Source of the DNA: Novosphingobium clariflavum
Lineage (GTDB): Bacteria; Pseudomonadota; Alphaproteobacteria; Sphingomonadales; Sphingomonadaceae
Length of the DNA: 64,000 nucleotides
Assembly: GCF_026420865.1 (NCBI RefSeq)
Contig: NZ_JAPCWC010000001.1
Span: forward strand, 310,001 to 374,000
Reading direction: 5' to 3'
The stretch's first letter is position 1. Each line of letters starts with the position of its first letter. Below the pieces are notes generated by a model. It saw only the letters and a list, made by a program, of their open reading frames with translations, was not told the DNA's origin and did no database searches. The position numbers were made by a program, and so were the translations under genes. Of this stretch, positions 51,864-61,113 are shown piece after piece.

Positions 51864-53051
51864 ATGCAAAAGGCGGTAACCGCAGGCATTCGCGCTTGTA
51901 CCTCGGCCCCGACACTGGCTCTTGCTCTGGCTCTGGCACTTAGTGCATGCGGCAAGGAGCAACCGGCGGCACCCCCGGCCCCGACGGTCGGCGTGGTCAC
52001 TCTCACCAAGGAATCAGCCGAGCTCACCAACGAGCTTCCCGGTCGCATCGCGGCGCTGGAAACCGCGGATGTCCGCCCGCAGATCACCGGCGTGATCCGC
52101 CGCCGGCTGTTCACCGAGGGCAGCAACGTCCAGGCCGGCCAGCTGCTCTACGAGATCGAGGATTCGCCCTATCGCGCCGCGCTCGCGCAGGCCAAGGGCT
52201 CGCTCGCGGTCGCCAACGCCACGATCAATTCCACCGCGCTCCAGGCCAAGCGGTACAAGGACCTGATCGCGATCAACGCCGTCAGCCGTCAGCAGTATGA
52301 CGATGCCGCCGCCGCCGCGCAGCAGGCCCGTGCCAATGTCGCAGCGCAGCAAGGCGCTGTCCAGGCCGCTCAGGTAAACCAGAACTTCACCCGCATCCGC
52401 GCGCCGATCTCCGGCCGCATCGGCCGTTCGCTGTTCACGCCGGGCGCGCTTGTATCGGCAGCGCAGGCAGACGCGCTGGCCGTCATCTCGCGTACCGACA
52501 CGGTCTATGTCGACGTCACCCAGTCGGCCGCGCAGATCGTCGACCTCAAGCAGGCGATGGCCTCCGGCGGCGTCAGCGAGGCCGAAGGTGCGCGCATCCA
52601 GCTGATCCTGCCCAATGGCTCGATCTACCCGATCGAGGGCCGCCTCCAGTTCGCCGACGTCACCGTCGACCCCAGTTCCGGCTCGGTGATCCTGCGCGCC
52701 ACCTTCCCCAACCCCAACGGCCTGCTGCTGCCCGGCATGTACGTGCGCGCCAGGCTGGTCGAAGGCCTGCGCCAGAACGTCGTGCTCGTCCCGCAGCAGG
52801 GCGTGACCCGCGATCCGCGCGGCCGGGCCACCGCGATGGTCGTGGGCAAGGACAACAAGGTCGAAGTCCGCCAGATCGAGGTTGACCGCATGGTCGGCGA
52901 CAAGTGGATTGTCACCAAGGGCCTCAACATCGGCGACCGCCTTATCGTCGAGGGTCTGGTGAACCTGCGCCCCGGCACCGTGGTCAAGCCCGGCATGCCG
53001 CAGCAGGTCACCGTGGCGGCAGGCACGCCGGCAAACGGCGGGGCCCAGTAA
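51864..53051 (+). CDS. RND efflux periplasmic adaptor (AcrA/MexA type)
   Basis: A 395-residue lipoprotein adaptor: lipobox LALSAC, then ELPGRIAALETADVRPQITGVIRRRLFTEGSNVQAGQLLYEIED (lipoyl half), a helical hairpin, IRAPISGRIGRSLFTPGALV (second half) and C-terminal beta domains. It links the inner-membrane pump to the outer-membrane channel. The next gene begins 3 nt after its stop. Confidence 0.94.
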   Translation: MQKAVTAGIRACTSAPTLALALALALSACGKEQPAAPPAPTVGVVTLTKESAELTNELPGRIAALETADVRPQITGVIRRRLFTEGSNVQAGQLLYEIEDSPYRAALAQAKGSLAVANATINSTALQAKRYKDLIAINAVSRQQYDDAAAAAQQARANVAAQQGAVQAAQVNQNFTRIRAPISGRIGRSLFTPGALVSAAQADALAVISRTDTVYVDVTQSAAQIVDLKQAMASGGVSEAEGARIQLILPNGSIYPIEGRLQFADVTVDPSSGSVILRATFPNPNGLLLPGMYVRARLVEGLRQNVVLVPQQGVTRDPRGRATAMVVGKDNKVEVRQIEVDRMVGDKWIVTKGLNIGDRLIVEGLVNLRPGTVVKPGMPQQVTVAAGTPANGGAQ

Positions 53052-53054
53052 CCC

Positions 53055-56000
53055 ATGTCCCGCTATTTCATCGACAGACCCATCTTCGCATGGGTCATCG
53101 CCATCGTCATGATGCTCGCGGGCGCCCTGGCGATCCGTTCGCTGGCCGTGGCCCAGTTCCCCGAAATCGCCGCGCCTGCCGTGCAGATCGCCACCAGCTA
53201 TCCGGGCGCCAACGCCCAGACGCTGGAATCGACCACCACCCAGGTGATCGAGCAGCAGCTCAAGGGCATCGACCACTTGCGCTACTTCGCCTCGTCGAGC
53301 GACGGCGCGGGCAACCTTTCCATCACCCTGACCTTCGAGCAGGGCACCGACCCCGACATCGCCCAGGTCCAGGTGCAGAACAAGCTGTCGCAGGCGACCC
53401 CGCTGCTTCCGCAGGAAGTGCAGCAGCAGGGCCTGCGCGTGACCAAGTCGACCTCGACCTTCCTCATGGTCATGGCCGTCTACGCCGATGACGGCATTCA
53501 CGACCAGCAGGACGCCGGTGACTTCATCGCGTCGTCGCTGCAGGATCCGATCAGCCGTGTGAACGGCGTGGGCGACACCCAGCTGCTGGGCGCCCAGTAT
53601 TCGATGCGCGTCTGGCTCGATCCCTTCAAGATGGCCAATCTCGGCGTCACCACCAGCGACGTGACCGCGGCGATCCAGGCGCAGAACGCGCAGGTGTCCG
53701 CAGGCCAGATCGGCGGCTCGCCCTCGCCCAAGGGGCAGGCCCTCAACGCCACGATCACGGCGCAGTCGCGTCTGCGCACGGCGGACCAGTTCCGCCAGAT
53801 CATGCTGCGGAACAACACCGACGGTTCGGTGGTGCGCCTCGCCGACGTCGCCCGTGTCGACATGGGCGCGGAAAACTACAGCTTCGGCGCCAAGCTGAAC
53901 GGCCATCCGGCCGCCGGTTTCGGCATCAAGCTGGCGCCGGGCGCCAACGCGCTCGACACCGTGGACGCGGTGAAGACCAAGATCGACCAGCTCTCGAAGA
54001 ACTTCCCGAGCTGGGTGAAGTACAAGTTCCCGGTCGACAACTCGACGTACGTCAAGCTCTCGGTCGAGCAGGTGATCCACACCCTCGTCGAAGCCGTCGT
54101 GCTCGTGTTCTTCGTCATGTTCCTGTTCCTCCAGAACTGGCGGGCGACGCTGATCCCGACGATCGCGGTTCCCGTCGTCCTGCTCGGCTCTCTCGCAGTC
54201 CTCGACCTGGCCGGGTTCACCATCAACACCCTGACCCTGTTCGGCATGGTGCTGGCGATCGGCCTGCTGGTCGACGACGCCATCGTCGTGGTCGAAAACG
54301 TCGAGCGCCTCATCCAGACCGAAGGGCTCAGCCCCAAGGAAGCGGCCCGCCGCTCGATGGACGAGATCAGCGGCGCGCTGATCGGCATCGGCCTGGTGCT
54401 TTCGGCGGTATTCTTGCCGATGGCGTTCTTCGGCGGTTCCACCGGCGTGATCTTCCGCCAGTTCTCGATCACGATCGTCTCCTCGATGGTGCTTTCGGTG
54501 ATCGTGGCACTGGTGCTGACCCCGGCGCTGTGCTCGACCATCCTCAAGGGCGCTTCCGACGGCCACGGCCATGGCTCCGGCCTCGCAGGCGGCAAGCAAA
54601 CTGGCATTGCCGGTGTGTTCAACCGCTTCTTCCACTGGTTCAACACCACGTTCGACCGCGGTGTGGAACGCTATGGCAAGGCCGTCGACAAGGTGGAGCG
54701 CAACTGGGGCCGGACGATGCTCGTCTACGCCCTCATCGTGGCCGGCATGGCCTTCATCTTCCTGCGCCTGCCCGGCGGCTTCCTGCCGGACGAGGACCAG
54801 GGCATGCTGATCAACCAGGTCTCGCTGCCCGCCGGCACGACGATGGAGGAAACCGAACGCACGCTCGCCCGGGTGCGCGATCACTACCTCAAGGACGAGA
54901 AGGCCAACGTGGCCGACGTCTTCACGATCTCCGGCTTCGGCTTTGTCGGCCAGGGCGAGAACGTGGGCCTTGCCTTCGTGCGCATGAAGGACTGGTCCGA
55001 GCGCAAGGGCAAGGACAACACCGTCAGTGCCATCGCGCTTCGTGCCAACATGGCATTCCAGAAGATCACGTCCGGCATGGCGATCGCCTTCGCCCCGCCC
55101 GCCGTGCAGGAACTGGGCAATGCCACTGGCTTCGAGTTCCAGCTCGTCGACAACGGCGGCCTCGGCCACGACAAGATGCTGGAAGCCCGCAACCAGCTGC
55201 TGGGCATGGCCATGGCCGACAAGCGCCTGGCGCAGGTCCGTCCCAACGGGCTTGAAGATACCCCCCAGCTCAAGCTGGACGTCGACCAGGCCGCCGCCGG
55301 TGCCCTCGGCATCGCCCAGGCGGACATCAACTCGACCATCAGCACCGCGATGGGCAGCACTTACGTCAACGACTTCATCGATCGCGACCGCGTGAAGAAG
55401 GTCTTCGTGCAGGCCGACGGCCAGTTCCGCACCAAGCCGGAATCGATCGGTCAGTTCTACGTTCGCGGCAGCAGCGGCGTCATGGCTCCGATCTCCTCGT
55501 TCGCGACGACCGAGTGGACCTATGGCCCGGCCAAGCTCGAACGCTTCAACGGCGTGTCCTCGCTGCAGATCATGGGTGCCCCCGCGCCCGGCGTCTCGAC
55601 GGGTGAGGCGATGAACGTGATCGAGGAGATGGCAACCAAGCTGCCCGCCGGTGTCGGCCTTGAATGGAGCGGTATTTCCTACGAGGAAAAGACCTCGGGC
55701 GGTCAGGCCCCGGCGCTCTATGCGCTGTCCATGCTGATCGTGTTCCTGTGCCTTGCAGCGCTTTACGAGAGCTGGTCGGTGCCGATCGCGGTCATGCTGG
55801 TGGTGCCGCTGGGCGTGCTCGGCGCGGTGATCGCGGCGCGGCTCGTGGGCCTCAGCAACGACATCTACCTGCAGGTCGGTCTCATCACCACCATCGGCGT
55901 CTCGGCCAAGAACGCGATCCTCATCGTCGAGTTCGCGGAAGAGAAGATGCGGGACGGCCTCTCGCCGGTCCAGGCCGCGCTCGAAGCCGGCAAGCTGCGC

Positions 56001-56258
56001 CTCAGGCCGATCCTGATGACCAGCTTTGCCTTCATCTTCGGCGTGCTGCCGCTCGCCCTGTCGACCGGCGCCGGTGCCGGCGGCCAGAATGCGATCGGCT
56101 GGGCGGTGGTCGGCGGCATGCTGTCCGCCACCGTGCTCGCCATCTTCTTCGTGCCGGTGTTCTTCACCGTGGTTAAGCGCCTGTTCCGTGAACATCACGG
56201 GAAAGACGATGGCAACGATCTCGATGGCAAGGCTTCGACCGAGCCGCAGGAGGCATGA
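53055..56258 (+). CDS. RND multidrug efflux pump (AcrB/MexB type)
   Basis: A 1,067-residue inner-membrane pump of the hydrophobe/amphiphile efflux-1 group. It starts SRYFIDRPIFAWVIAIVMMLAG and has the proton-relay GLLVDDAIVVVENVER (paired Asp in the fourth helix), the first porter/docking half, and the second half from RNWGRTMLVYALIVAG with QVGLITTIGVSAKNAILIVEFAEE. The length is normal. Substrates cannot be read from sequence. Confidence 0.96.
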   Translation: MSRYFIDRPIFAWVIAIVMMLAGALAIRSLAVAQFPEIAAPAVQIATSYPGANAQTLESTTTQVIEQQLKGIDHLRYFASSSDGAGNLSITLTFEQGTDPDIAQVQVQNKLSQATPLLPQEVQQQGLRVTKSTSTFLMVMAVYADDGIHDQQDAGDFIASSLQDPISRVNGVGDTQLLGAQYSMRVWLDPFKMANLGVTTSDVTAAIQAQNAQVSAGQIGGSPSPKGQALNATITAQSRLRTADQFRQIMLRNNTDGSVVRLADVARVDMGAENYSFGAKLNGHPAAGFGIKLAPGANALDTVDAVKTKIDQLSKNFPSWVKYKFPVDNSTYVKLSVEQVIHTLVEAVVLVFFVMFLFLQNWRATLIPTIAVPVVLLGSLAVLDLAGFTINTLTLFGMVLAIGLLVDDAIVVVENVERLIQTEGLSPKEAARRSMDEISGALIGIGLVLSAVFLPMAFFGGSTGVIFRQFSITIVSSMVLSVIVALVLTPALCSTILKGASDGHGHGSGLAGGKQTGIAGVFNRFFHWFNTTFDRGVERYGKAVDKVERNWGRTMLVYALIVAGMAFIFLRLPGGFLPDEDQGMLINQVSLPAGTTMEETERTLARVRDHYLKDEKANVADVFTISGFGFVGQGENVGLAFVRMKDWSERKGKDNTVSAIALRANMAFQKITSGMAIAFAPPAVQELGNATGFEFQLVDNGGLGHDKMLEARNQLLGMAMADKRLAQVRPNGLEDTPQLKLDVDQAAAGALGIAQADINSTISTAMGSTYVNDFIDRDRVKKVFVQADGQFRTKPESIGQFYVRGSSGVMAPISSFATTEWTYGPAKLERFNGVSSLQIMGAPAPGVSTGEAMNVIEEMATKLPAGVGLEWSGISYEEKTSGGQAPALYALSMLIVFLCLAALYESWSVPIAVMLVVPLGVLGAVIAARLVGLSNDIYLQVGLITTIGVSAKNAILIVEFAEEKMRDGLSPVQAALEAGKLRLRPILMTSFAFIFGVLPLALSTGAGAGGQNAIGWAVVGGMLSATVLAIFFVPVFFTVVKRLFREHHGKDDGNDLDGKASTEPQEA

Positions 56259-57679
56259 AAATGCGTAATGTGAAAGCGCTTACCGCCACGTCGCTGGCGC
56301 TCGCGCTGGCGGCCTGCAACATGGCGCCCAAGTATGTCCGCCCCGATCTTCCGGTTCCCGAGACCAGCCCTGCGGGGCCGGTCGGAGGCGCGGCCGATGC
56401 CACTGCCGTTTCGGCCGATACCGCCTGGAAGGACTTCTTCACCGACCCGCGCCTGGCGCGGGTCATCCAGACCGCGCTCGACAACAACCGCGACTTGCGC
56501 ATCGCTCTCGCCAATGTCGAGCAGGCCCGCGCGCAGTACCGGGTGCAGCGTGCGGACCTGCTGCCGGCGGTAGGCGTCAACGGCAGCGCCACCTATCAGG
56601 ACCAGCCTTTTGCCCAGCAGTCGTCGGGCGGAACCGGCGGCGTATCGGGCCGGACCGACATCTACACCGCCTCGGTCGGCGTCTCGGCCTGGGAGGTGGA
56701 CCTGTTCGGCCGCGTCCGCAATCTCACCAAGGCAGCACAGGAAAGCTACTTCGCCTCGGTCGAGAACCGTAACGCCGCGCAGACCGCGCTGATCGCGGAA
56801 ACGGCGACCGCATGGCTGACGATGGCCGCCGATCAGGAACGTCTCCAGATCGCACGCAATCTGGAAAAGGCGTTCGGCCAGACTCTCGATCTGACCAAGG
56901 CGCGGTTCTCGAAGGGCATCGCTTCGGAACTGGAAGTGCGCCAGGCACAGACCAGCTACGATCAGGCCCGTTCGGACATCGCCGCCGCGACCACCCAGGT
57001 CGCGCAGGACAAGAACGCGCTCGACCTCCTGGCAGGCACCAGCCTCGGGGCCGAGGACCTGCCGAGCAACCTGCCCGAAACCGACGTGACGCTGGCCAAC
57101 CTGCCCGCCGAACTGCCCTCGTCGCTGCTGCTGCGCCGGCCCGACATTGCCGCCGCCGAGCATCAGCTGATCGGCGCCAATGCCAATATCGGCGCGGCAC
57201 GCGCGGCCTTCTTCCCGACCATCTCGCTGACCGCCGCGTTCGGGACGATGAGCCTGGGGCTGTCGAACCTGTTCAAGTCGGGCAGCGATTACTGGTCGCT
57301 AGCCCCATCGGCCAGCCTGCCGATCTTCGATTTCGGCAAGAACCAGGGCAACCTGCGCTATGCGCGGGCTACCTACGACGCCATGGTCGCGACTTACGAG
57401 AAAAGCGTGCAGACCGGTTTTCGCGAAGTGGCCGACGCGCTGGCCCGACGCGCGACGATGTCGGCACAGCTGGAAGCACAGACCTCGCTGCGCAATGCCG
57501 CGCGCAAGAGCTACCAGCTTTCCGATGCGCGCTTCAAGGCCGGTGTGGACGATTTCCTGACCGCGCTTGACTCGCAGCGTACGCTCTACAACGCGGAGCA
57601 GACGCTTGTTGCCACGCGCCTGACCCGCGCCAGCAACATGGTGGAGATCTACCGCGCGATTGGCGGTGGTCTCAAGTAA
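56255..57679 (+). CDS. RND outer-membrane channel (OprM/TolC type)
   Basis: A 474-residue lipoprotein channel. Lipobox LALAAC, then NMAPKYVRPDLPVPE, the usual OprM-family mature start; two long helical hairpin repeats (RVIQTALDNNRDLRIALANVEQARAQYRVQRADLLP, LLLRRPDIAAAEHQLIGANANIGAARAAFFPTISL). The start overlaps the pump stop (ATGA). It completes a tripartite efflux system and is followed by a clear terminator. Confidence 0.95.
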   Translation: MKMRNVKALTATSLALALAACNMAPKYVRPDLPVPETSPAGPVGGAADATAVSADTAWKDFFTDPRLARVIQTALDNNRDLRIALANVEQARAQYRVQRADLLPAVGVNGSATYQDQPFAQQSSGGTGGVSGRTDIYTASVGVSAWEVDLFGRVRNLTKAAQESYFASVENRNAAQTALIAETATAWLTMAADQERLQIARNLEKAFGQTLDLTKARFSKGIASELEVRQAQTSYDQARSDIAAATTQVAQDKNALDLLAGTSLGAEDLPSNLPETDVTLANLPAELPSSLLLRRPDIAAAEHQLIGANANIGAARAAFFPTISLTAAFGTMSLGLSNLFKSGSDYWSLAPSASLPIFDFGKNQGNLRYARATYDAMVATYEKSVQTGFREVADALARRATMSAQLEAQTSLRNAARKSYQLSDARFKAGVDDFLTALDSQRTLYNAEQTLVATRLTRASNMVEIYRAIGGGLK

Positions 57680-57774
57680 GCTTTTCGAGAATTCGGAACG
57701 ATCATCCCCCCGATCCTCCGAAAACCCCATCAGCGCATCCGATATGCCACCGAGAGGCTGGATGATGCGGTGGG

Positions 57775-57810
57775 ACCGGGTTGGGCATCACTGCCCGACC
57801 CGGTATTTTT
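57775..57810 (+). terminator. Intrinsic terminator of the RND operon
   Basis: A 13-bp stem (ACCGGGTTGGGCA with TGCCCGACCCGGT, one G-T pair) around a 4-base loop is followed by ATTTTT. It is the best rho-independent terminator in the window. Confidence 0.85.
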
Positions 57811-57823
57811 ATGCCTGACGCGG

Positions 57824-58459
57824 TCAGGTTCCGCCCGGCGCCCTCGATGATGCGGCAGGAGCCGGGCCGCCCGCAGGATCCGGCCCAGCCACCGGAATAT
57901 CGACCCGGATCTCGACACGGCGGTTCCGCGCCCGTCCGTCGGGATCGTCGCTTCCGTCCAGCTTGCGGTTGGGTGCAATCGGCCGCGCCTCGCCCAGTGC
58001 CACTACGGTGATCCGCGACCTGGCGATGCCCTTGCTTTCGAGGTAGCTGCGCGCCGCCTCCGCCCGGCGGCGCGACGCCGCCAGGTTTTCGGCATCGGAC
58101 CCGCGGGAGTCGCTGTGGCCCCAGATCGTCACCTTGCCGCCCGCCTTGACCACCGGCTCATCAAGCAAGCCGTCGAGCAGAGCCCGCCCCGCCGCGTCGG
58201 GGCTGCTGCCCCGCGCAGGATAAGGCACCGTCAGGTCGACCGCCTCGATCATTGGCGCGGGCGGCGGCGCGGTGTCGATTTCCGGGCGGATGATCGACTT
58301 CTTGGGTTCGTCGACTGCCGCCTCGCTGGCATCGCCATCGTCCATGATGCTGTCCTGTGCGGCAGGCGATCCGCCGGCCTCTCCCTTCCCCGGGCCCTGC
58401 TGGCATCCGGCTAGCACCGCAACCAACAGCGATCCGGCGATGATGGGCGCGTTCTTCAT
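57824..58459 (-). CDS. OmpA-family lipoprotein
   Basis: A 211-residue lipoprotein (lipobox LLVAVLAGC) with a low-complexity acidic/Pro region and an OmpA peptidoglycan-binding domain (VTIWGHSDSRGSDAENLAASRRRAEAARSYLESKGIARSRITVVALGEARPIAPN, RARNRRVEIRV). It probably tethers the outer membrane to peptidoglycan. Its start overlaps the antiporter stop (ATGA), an unusual coupling of a cell-wall protein with an ion transporter. Confidence 0.9.
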   Translation of the reverse strand: MKNAPIIAGSLLVAVLAGCQQGPGKGEAGGSPAAQDSIMDDGDASEAAVDEPKKSIIRPEIDTAPPPAPMIEAVDLTVPYPARGSSPDAAGRALLDGLLDEPVVKAGGKVTIWGHSDSRGSDAENLAASRRRAEAARSYLESKGIARSRITVVALGEARPIAPNRKLDGSDDPDGRARNRRVEIRVDIPVAGPDPAGGPAPAASSRAPGGT

Positions 58460-60300
58460 GTCGCGGCCTCCTTCTTGTTGGAACTCTCGGGGCCTTCCGG
58501 AGCCTCGCCATGGCGCGAGGGGCCGTAGGAAACGATGGTGTCACCGGGTTGCGGCGTAGGCCGCGAGGCATGGGTGAAGAAGCGGATCTTGCCATCCTTG
58601 CGCAGCAGGAACAGCATGTCCGCCTCGTCCGGCAGCGAGGCCTGGGCATCGGCAAAGTCGAACTGTTCGGAAATGCGGGTCTTGCGGAAGCTCCAACCGG
58701 CCCGTTCGCGCTCGGCGATTTCCGAGACGCCCACACCGGAGGCGAACATCGCTCGCCCGCGTAACGCTTCCGGCAGGCTGCGGTGATCCTCGTCATCGCC
58801 CATGCCGCCCAGTTGGTAGACGGAATCACGGCCAATGTCGGGCGCAAACTCACTGCACACGAGCGCGTTATAGGCCTCGTTGTCGGTCGTCGCCACCAGC
58901 ACCTGAAACTGCGTCAGGTCGAGCCGCTCCTCGGTGGATTCGGCGAGGATCTCACCGTGGTAGGTGGCAACGCCAGACTGGCGCGGCGACGACAGCCGCT
59001 GCCAGCTGGTGTCGGAGATCATCACCGGCACTTCGAGCTGGCGCATCTGCTCGGCCAGCGACAGGCTCCACGGCGTACTGCCGACGATCAGCAGGCCCTT
59101 CTTCCGCGCGCCCGTGACCTTGAGCCAGCGCGCGACGTACCGGATGCTGAAACCGTGGGCGATGATCGTCGCGATGACGACCGAGAACGACAGCGTCACC
59201 AGGATGCTGCCGTCGCCATAACCAAGCTGGTCGAGCCGCAATGCGAACAGGCCCGACACCGCGACCGCCACCACGCCGCGCGGCGCGATCCACGCCACCA
59301 GCAGGCGTTCGTTCCACGGGATCTTGCTGAAAGCGAGGCTCACCAGCACCGTGGCCGGGCGCACCAGGAACAGCAGCGCCAGCAGGAACGCCAGGAACCG
59401 CCATTCGAACTGGCGCAGGACCGCAAGATCGAGCGAGGCGGAAAGCAGCACGAACACGCCGGAAATCAGCAGAACGGTGATGTTTTCCTTGAACGGATGG
59501 ATGTCGCGCAACGAATCCAGCCGCATGTTGGCCAGCGCCACGCCCATGACCGTCACCGCCAGCAGGCCGGTCTCCTGCTGGATCAGGTTGGACAGCACGA
59601 ACGTGCCGATTACCGCCACCAGCAGGACCGGAGCCTTGAGGTACTCCGGCACATGGCCGCGCGGGAATGCCCAGGCGACCGCCCGTGCCACCGCATAGCC
59701 GATCAGCCCGGCCACCACCGCCGCGCCCAGCAGCGCCGCCACCACCGAAAGCAGGGTGCCGCCCTCGTCCACCCTGCGCAGATACTCATACGTGATGACG
59801 GCACAGAGAGCGCCGAACGGGTCGTTGACGATGGCTTCCCACTTCAGGATCGCACGCGGACGCTGGGCCACGTTGCTCTGGCGCAGGAGCGGGATGACGA
59901 CGGTCGGTCCGGTCACGACCAGGATACCCGCAAACAGGATCGCCACCGGCCAGACCAGCCCGGCGACGTAATAACAGGCAAGCGATCCCAGCACCCACCC
60001 CAGTGGAATGCCCAGGAACATCAGCCGCGTCACCGCGCCTTCGGTCTTGCGCAGCTCCCGGAAATTGAGGCTGAGGCCGCCTTCGAAGAGAATCAGCGCC
60101 ACCGCCACCGAAACCATCGGTTCCAGCAGTTCGCCAAATGTATGTTCGGGCACGATCAGGCCGGTCACAGGGCCGGCAAGCACCCCTGCCGCCAGCATGA
60201 GGGCAATCGCGGGCCATCCGGTGCGCCAGGCGATCCATTGTGCACCGATCCCGAGAATTCCGATCAATGCAAAGACAAGGGCTTGCGTCTCCATAGGCAT
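58456..60300 (-). CDS. Cation:proton antiporter with C-terminal TrkA-N-type domain
   Basis: A 614-residue protein. About 12 helices of the CPA antiporter fold (GWPAIALMLAAGVLAGPVTGLI, ILFEGGLSLNFRELRKTEGAVTRL, VTGPTVVIPLLRQSNVAQRPRAILKWEAIVNDPFGALCAV, with the ND pair) are followed by a cytoplasmic nucleotide-binding-like part (KKGLLIVGSTPWSLSLAEQMRQLEVPVMISD) and a TrkA-C-like tail. It probably exchanges Na+ or K+ for protons. The start is ATG 60300 or 60294. Confidence 0.9.
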   Translation of the reverse strand: MPMETQALVFALIGILGIGAQWIAWRTGWPAIALMLAAGVLAGPVTGLIVPEHTFGELLEPMVSVAVALILFEGGLSLNFRELRKTEGAVTRLMFLGIPLGWVLGSLACYYVAGLVWPVAILFAGILVVTGPTVVIPLLRQSNVAQRPRAILKWEAIVNDPFGALCAVITYEYLRRVDEGGTLLSVVAALLGAAVVAGLIGYAVARAVAWAFPRGHVPEYLKAPVLLVAVIGTFVLSNLIQQETGLLAVTVMGVALANMRLDSLRDIHPFKENITVLLISGVFVLLSASLDLAVLRQFEWRFLAFLLALLFLVRPATVLVSLAFSKIPWNERLLVAWIAPRGVVAVAVSGLFALRLDQLGYGDGSILVTLSFSVVIATIIAHGFSIRYVARWLKVTGARKKGLLIVGSTPWSLSLAEQMRQLEVPVMISDTSWQRLSSPRQSGVATYHGEILAESTEERLDLTQFQVLVATTDNEAYNALVCSEFAPDIGRDSVYQLGGMGDDEDHRSLPEALRGRAMFASGVGVSEIAERERAGWSFRKTRISEQFDFADAQASLPDEADMLFLLRKDGKIRFFTHASRPTPQPGDTIVSYGPSRHGEAPEGPESSNKKEAAT

Positions 60301-60304
60301 GGCA

Positions 60305-60336
60305 TAACCGCCGACGGCGTAGAAGGTAACCGCCGA
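60305..60336. repeat. Direct repeat upstream of antiporter
   Basis: TAACCGCCGA occurs at 60305-60314 and 60327-60336, 22 bp apart, about two helical turns, just upstream of the antiporter start. It is a possible activator site, but short enough to arise by chance. Confidence 0.35.
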
Positions 60337-60454
60337 AGTCCGAGATTTTTTGCATTTTGCGGATTTCGATCACAATCGCATGCAGGCCGGCCTTGCCTGA
60401 ACATTTCTATCTGCCGGGCTTGAGCGGCGGTCAAACATCACGCTAGGTAGCGCA

Positions 60455-60940
60455 ATGAGCGATCTCGAAACCATGCCCGGACACCTGATCCGCCGCCTGC
60501 AGCAGATTAGCGTCGCGCTATTTACCCACCGGATGGGCGAAGCGGAGATCGACCTCACTCCGGTGCAATTTGCCGCCCTCGTCACGCTCCGCCAGCACCC
60601 TGGCATCGACCAGCAGACCCTGGCGGGCATGATCGCCTATGACCGGGTGACTATCGGCGGCGTGGTCGACCGGCTCGTGCTCAAAGGGCTGGTCCTGCGT
60701 GAAACTAGCCCGGCAGACCGGCGTGCCCGCGTGCTGGCGCTGACCGACCAGGGACAAGACCTGCTGGGTGAAGCCGCCCCCCTGGTGGAGCGGGTCCAGG
60801 AAGACATCCTCGGCGCGCTGTCCGCGCCAGAGCAGGCGACCTTCGTCGCACTGCTGTCGCGGGTCACCGCAAGCGGTAACGAGCTCAGCCGCGCTCCGTT
60901 GCGCCGTAGCAAGGCGGCAGGCTACGTCGTAAACTCATAA
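60455..60940 (+). CDS. MarR-family transcriptional regulator
   Basis: A 161-residue winged-helix regulator (IDLTPVQFAALVTLRQHPGIDQQTLAGMIAYDRVTIGGVVDRLVLKGLVLRETSPADRRARVLALTDQGQDLL). It is divergent from the antiporter. The gene to its right is a decayed oxidoreductase, so its original target may be lost. The ligand is unknown. Confidence 0.9.
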   Translation: MSDLETMPGHLIRRLQQISVALFTHRMGEAEIDLTPVQFAALVTLRQHPGIDQQTLAGMIAYDRVTIGGVVDRLVLKGLVLRETSPADRRARVLALTDQGQDLLGEAAPLVERVQEDILGALSAPEQATFVALLSRVTASGNELSRAPLRRSKAAGYVVNS

Positions 60941-61113
60941 ACGGCACCATCGCGGCGCGAAGTCGGTTCCGGACAACCCGCAGTTGCAACTTGCGCGCCT
61001 TCGAGGATTTTGATGTTGTGGATGTGTCGTGCACCCATCGTTCCCGTACCCACGATCCCGTAGCGCAAAGCGGCTTTTATTTCAGCGATCCCTATTGCAC
61101 TGGTTGAGAACAT
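60922..61113 (-). pseudogene. Relic of a Gfo/Idh/MocA-family oxidoreductase (N-terminal fragment)
   Basis: On the minus strand the frame reads ALRYGIVGTGTMGARHIHNIKILEGAQVATAG, then PEPTSRRDGAVYEFTT and stop. The GxGxxG Rossmann start followed by HIxNI and a xPxPxSRR segment is the first 45 residues or so of a Gfo/Idh/MocA oxidoreductase. No continuation is present: the frame ends at 60922 and the MarR gene 3' end overlaps. The original enzyme would have been about 350 residues. Confidence 0.65.

Noticed and set aside
52014..56198. 1,394-codon open frame on the minus strand opposite the RND adaptor and pump
   Set aside because: His/Asp/Arg-rich shadow translation of acrAB-type genes; no recognisable domain.
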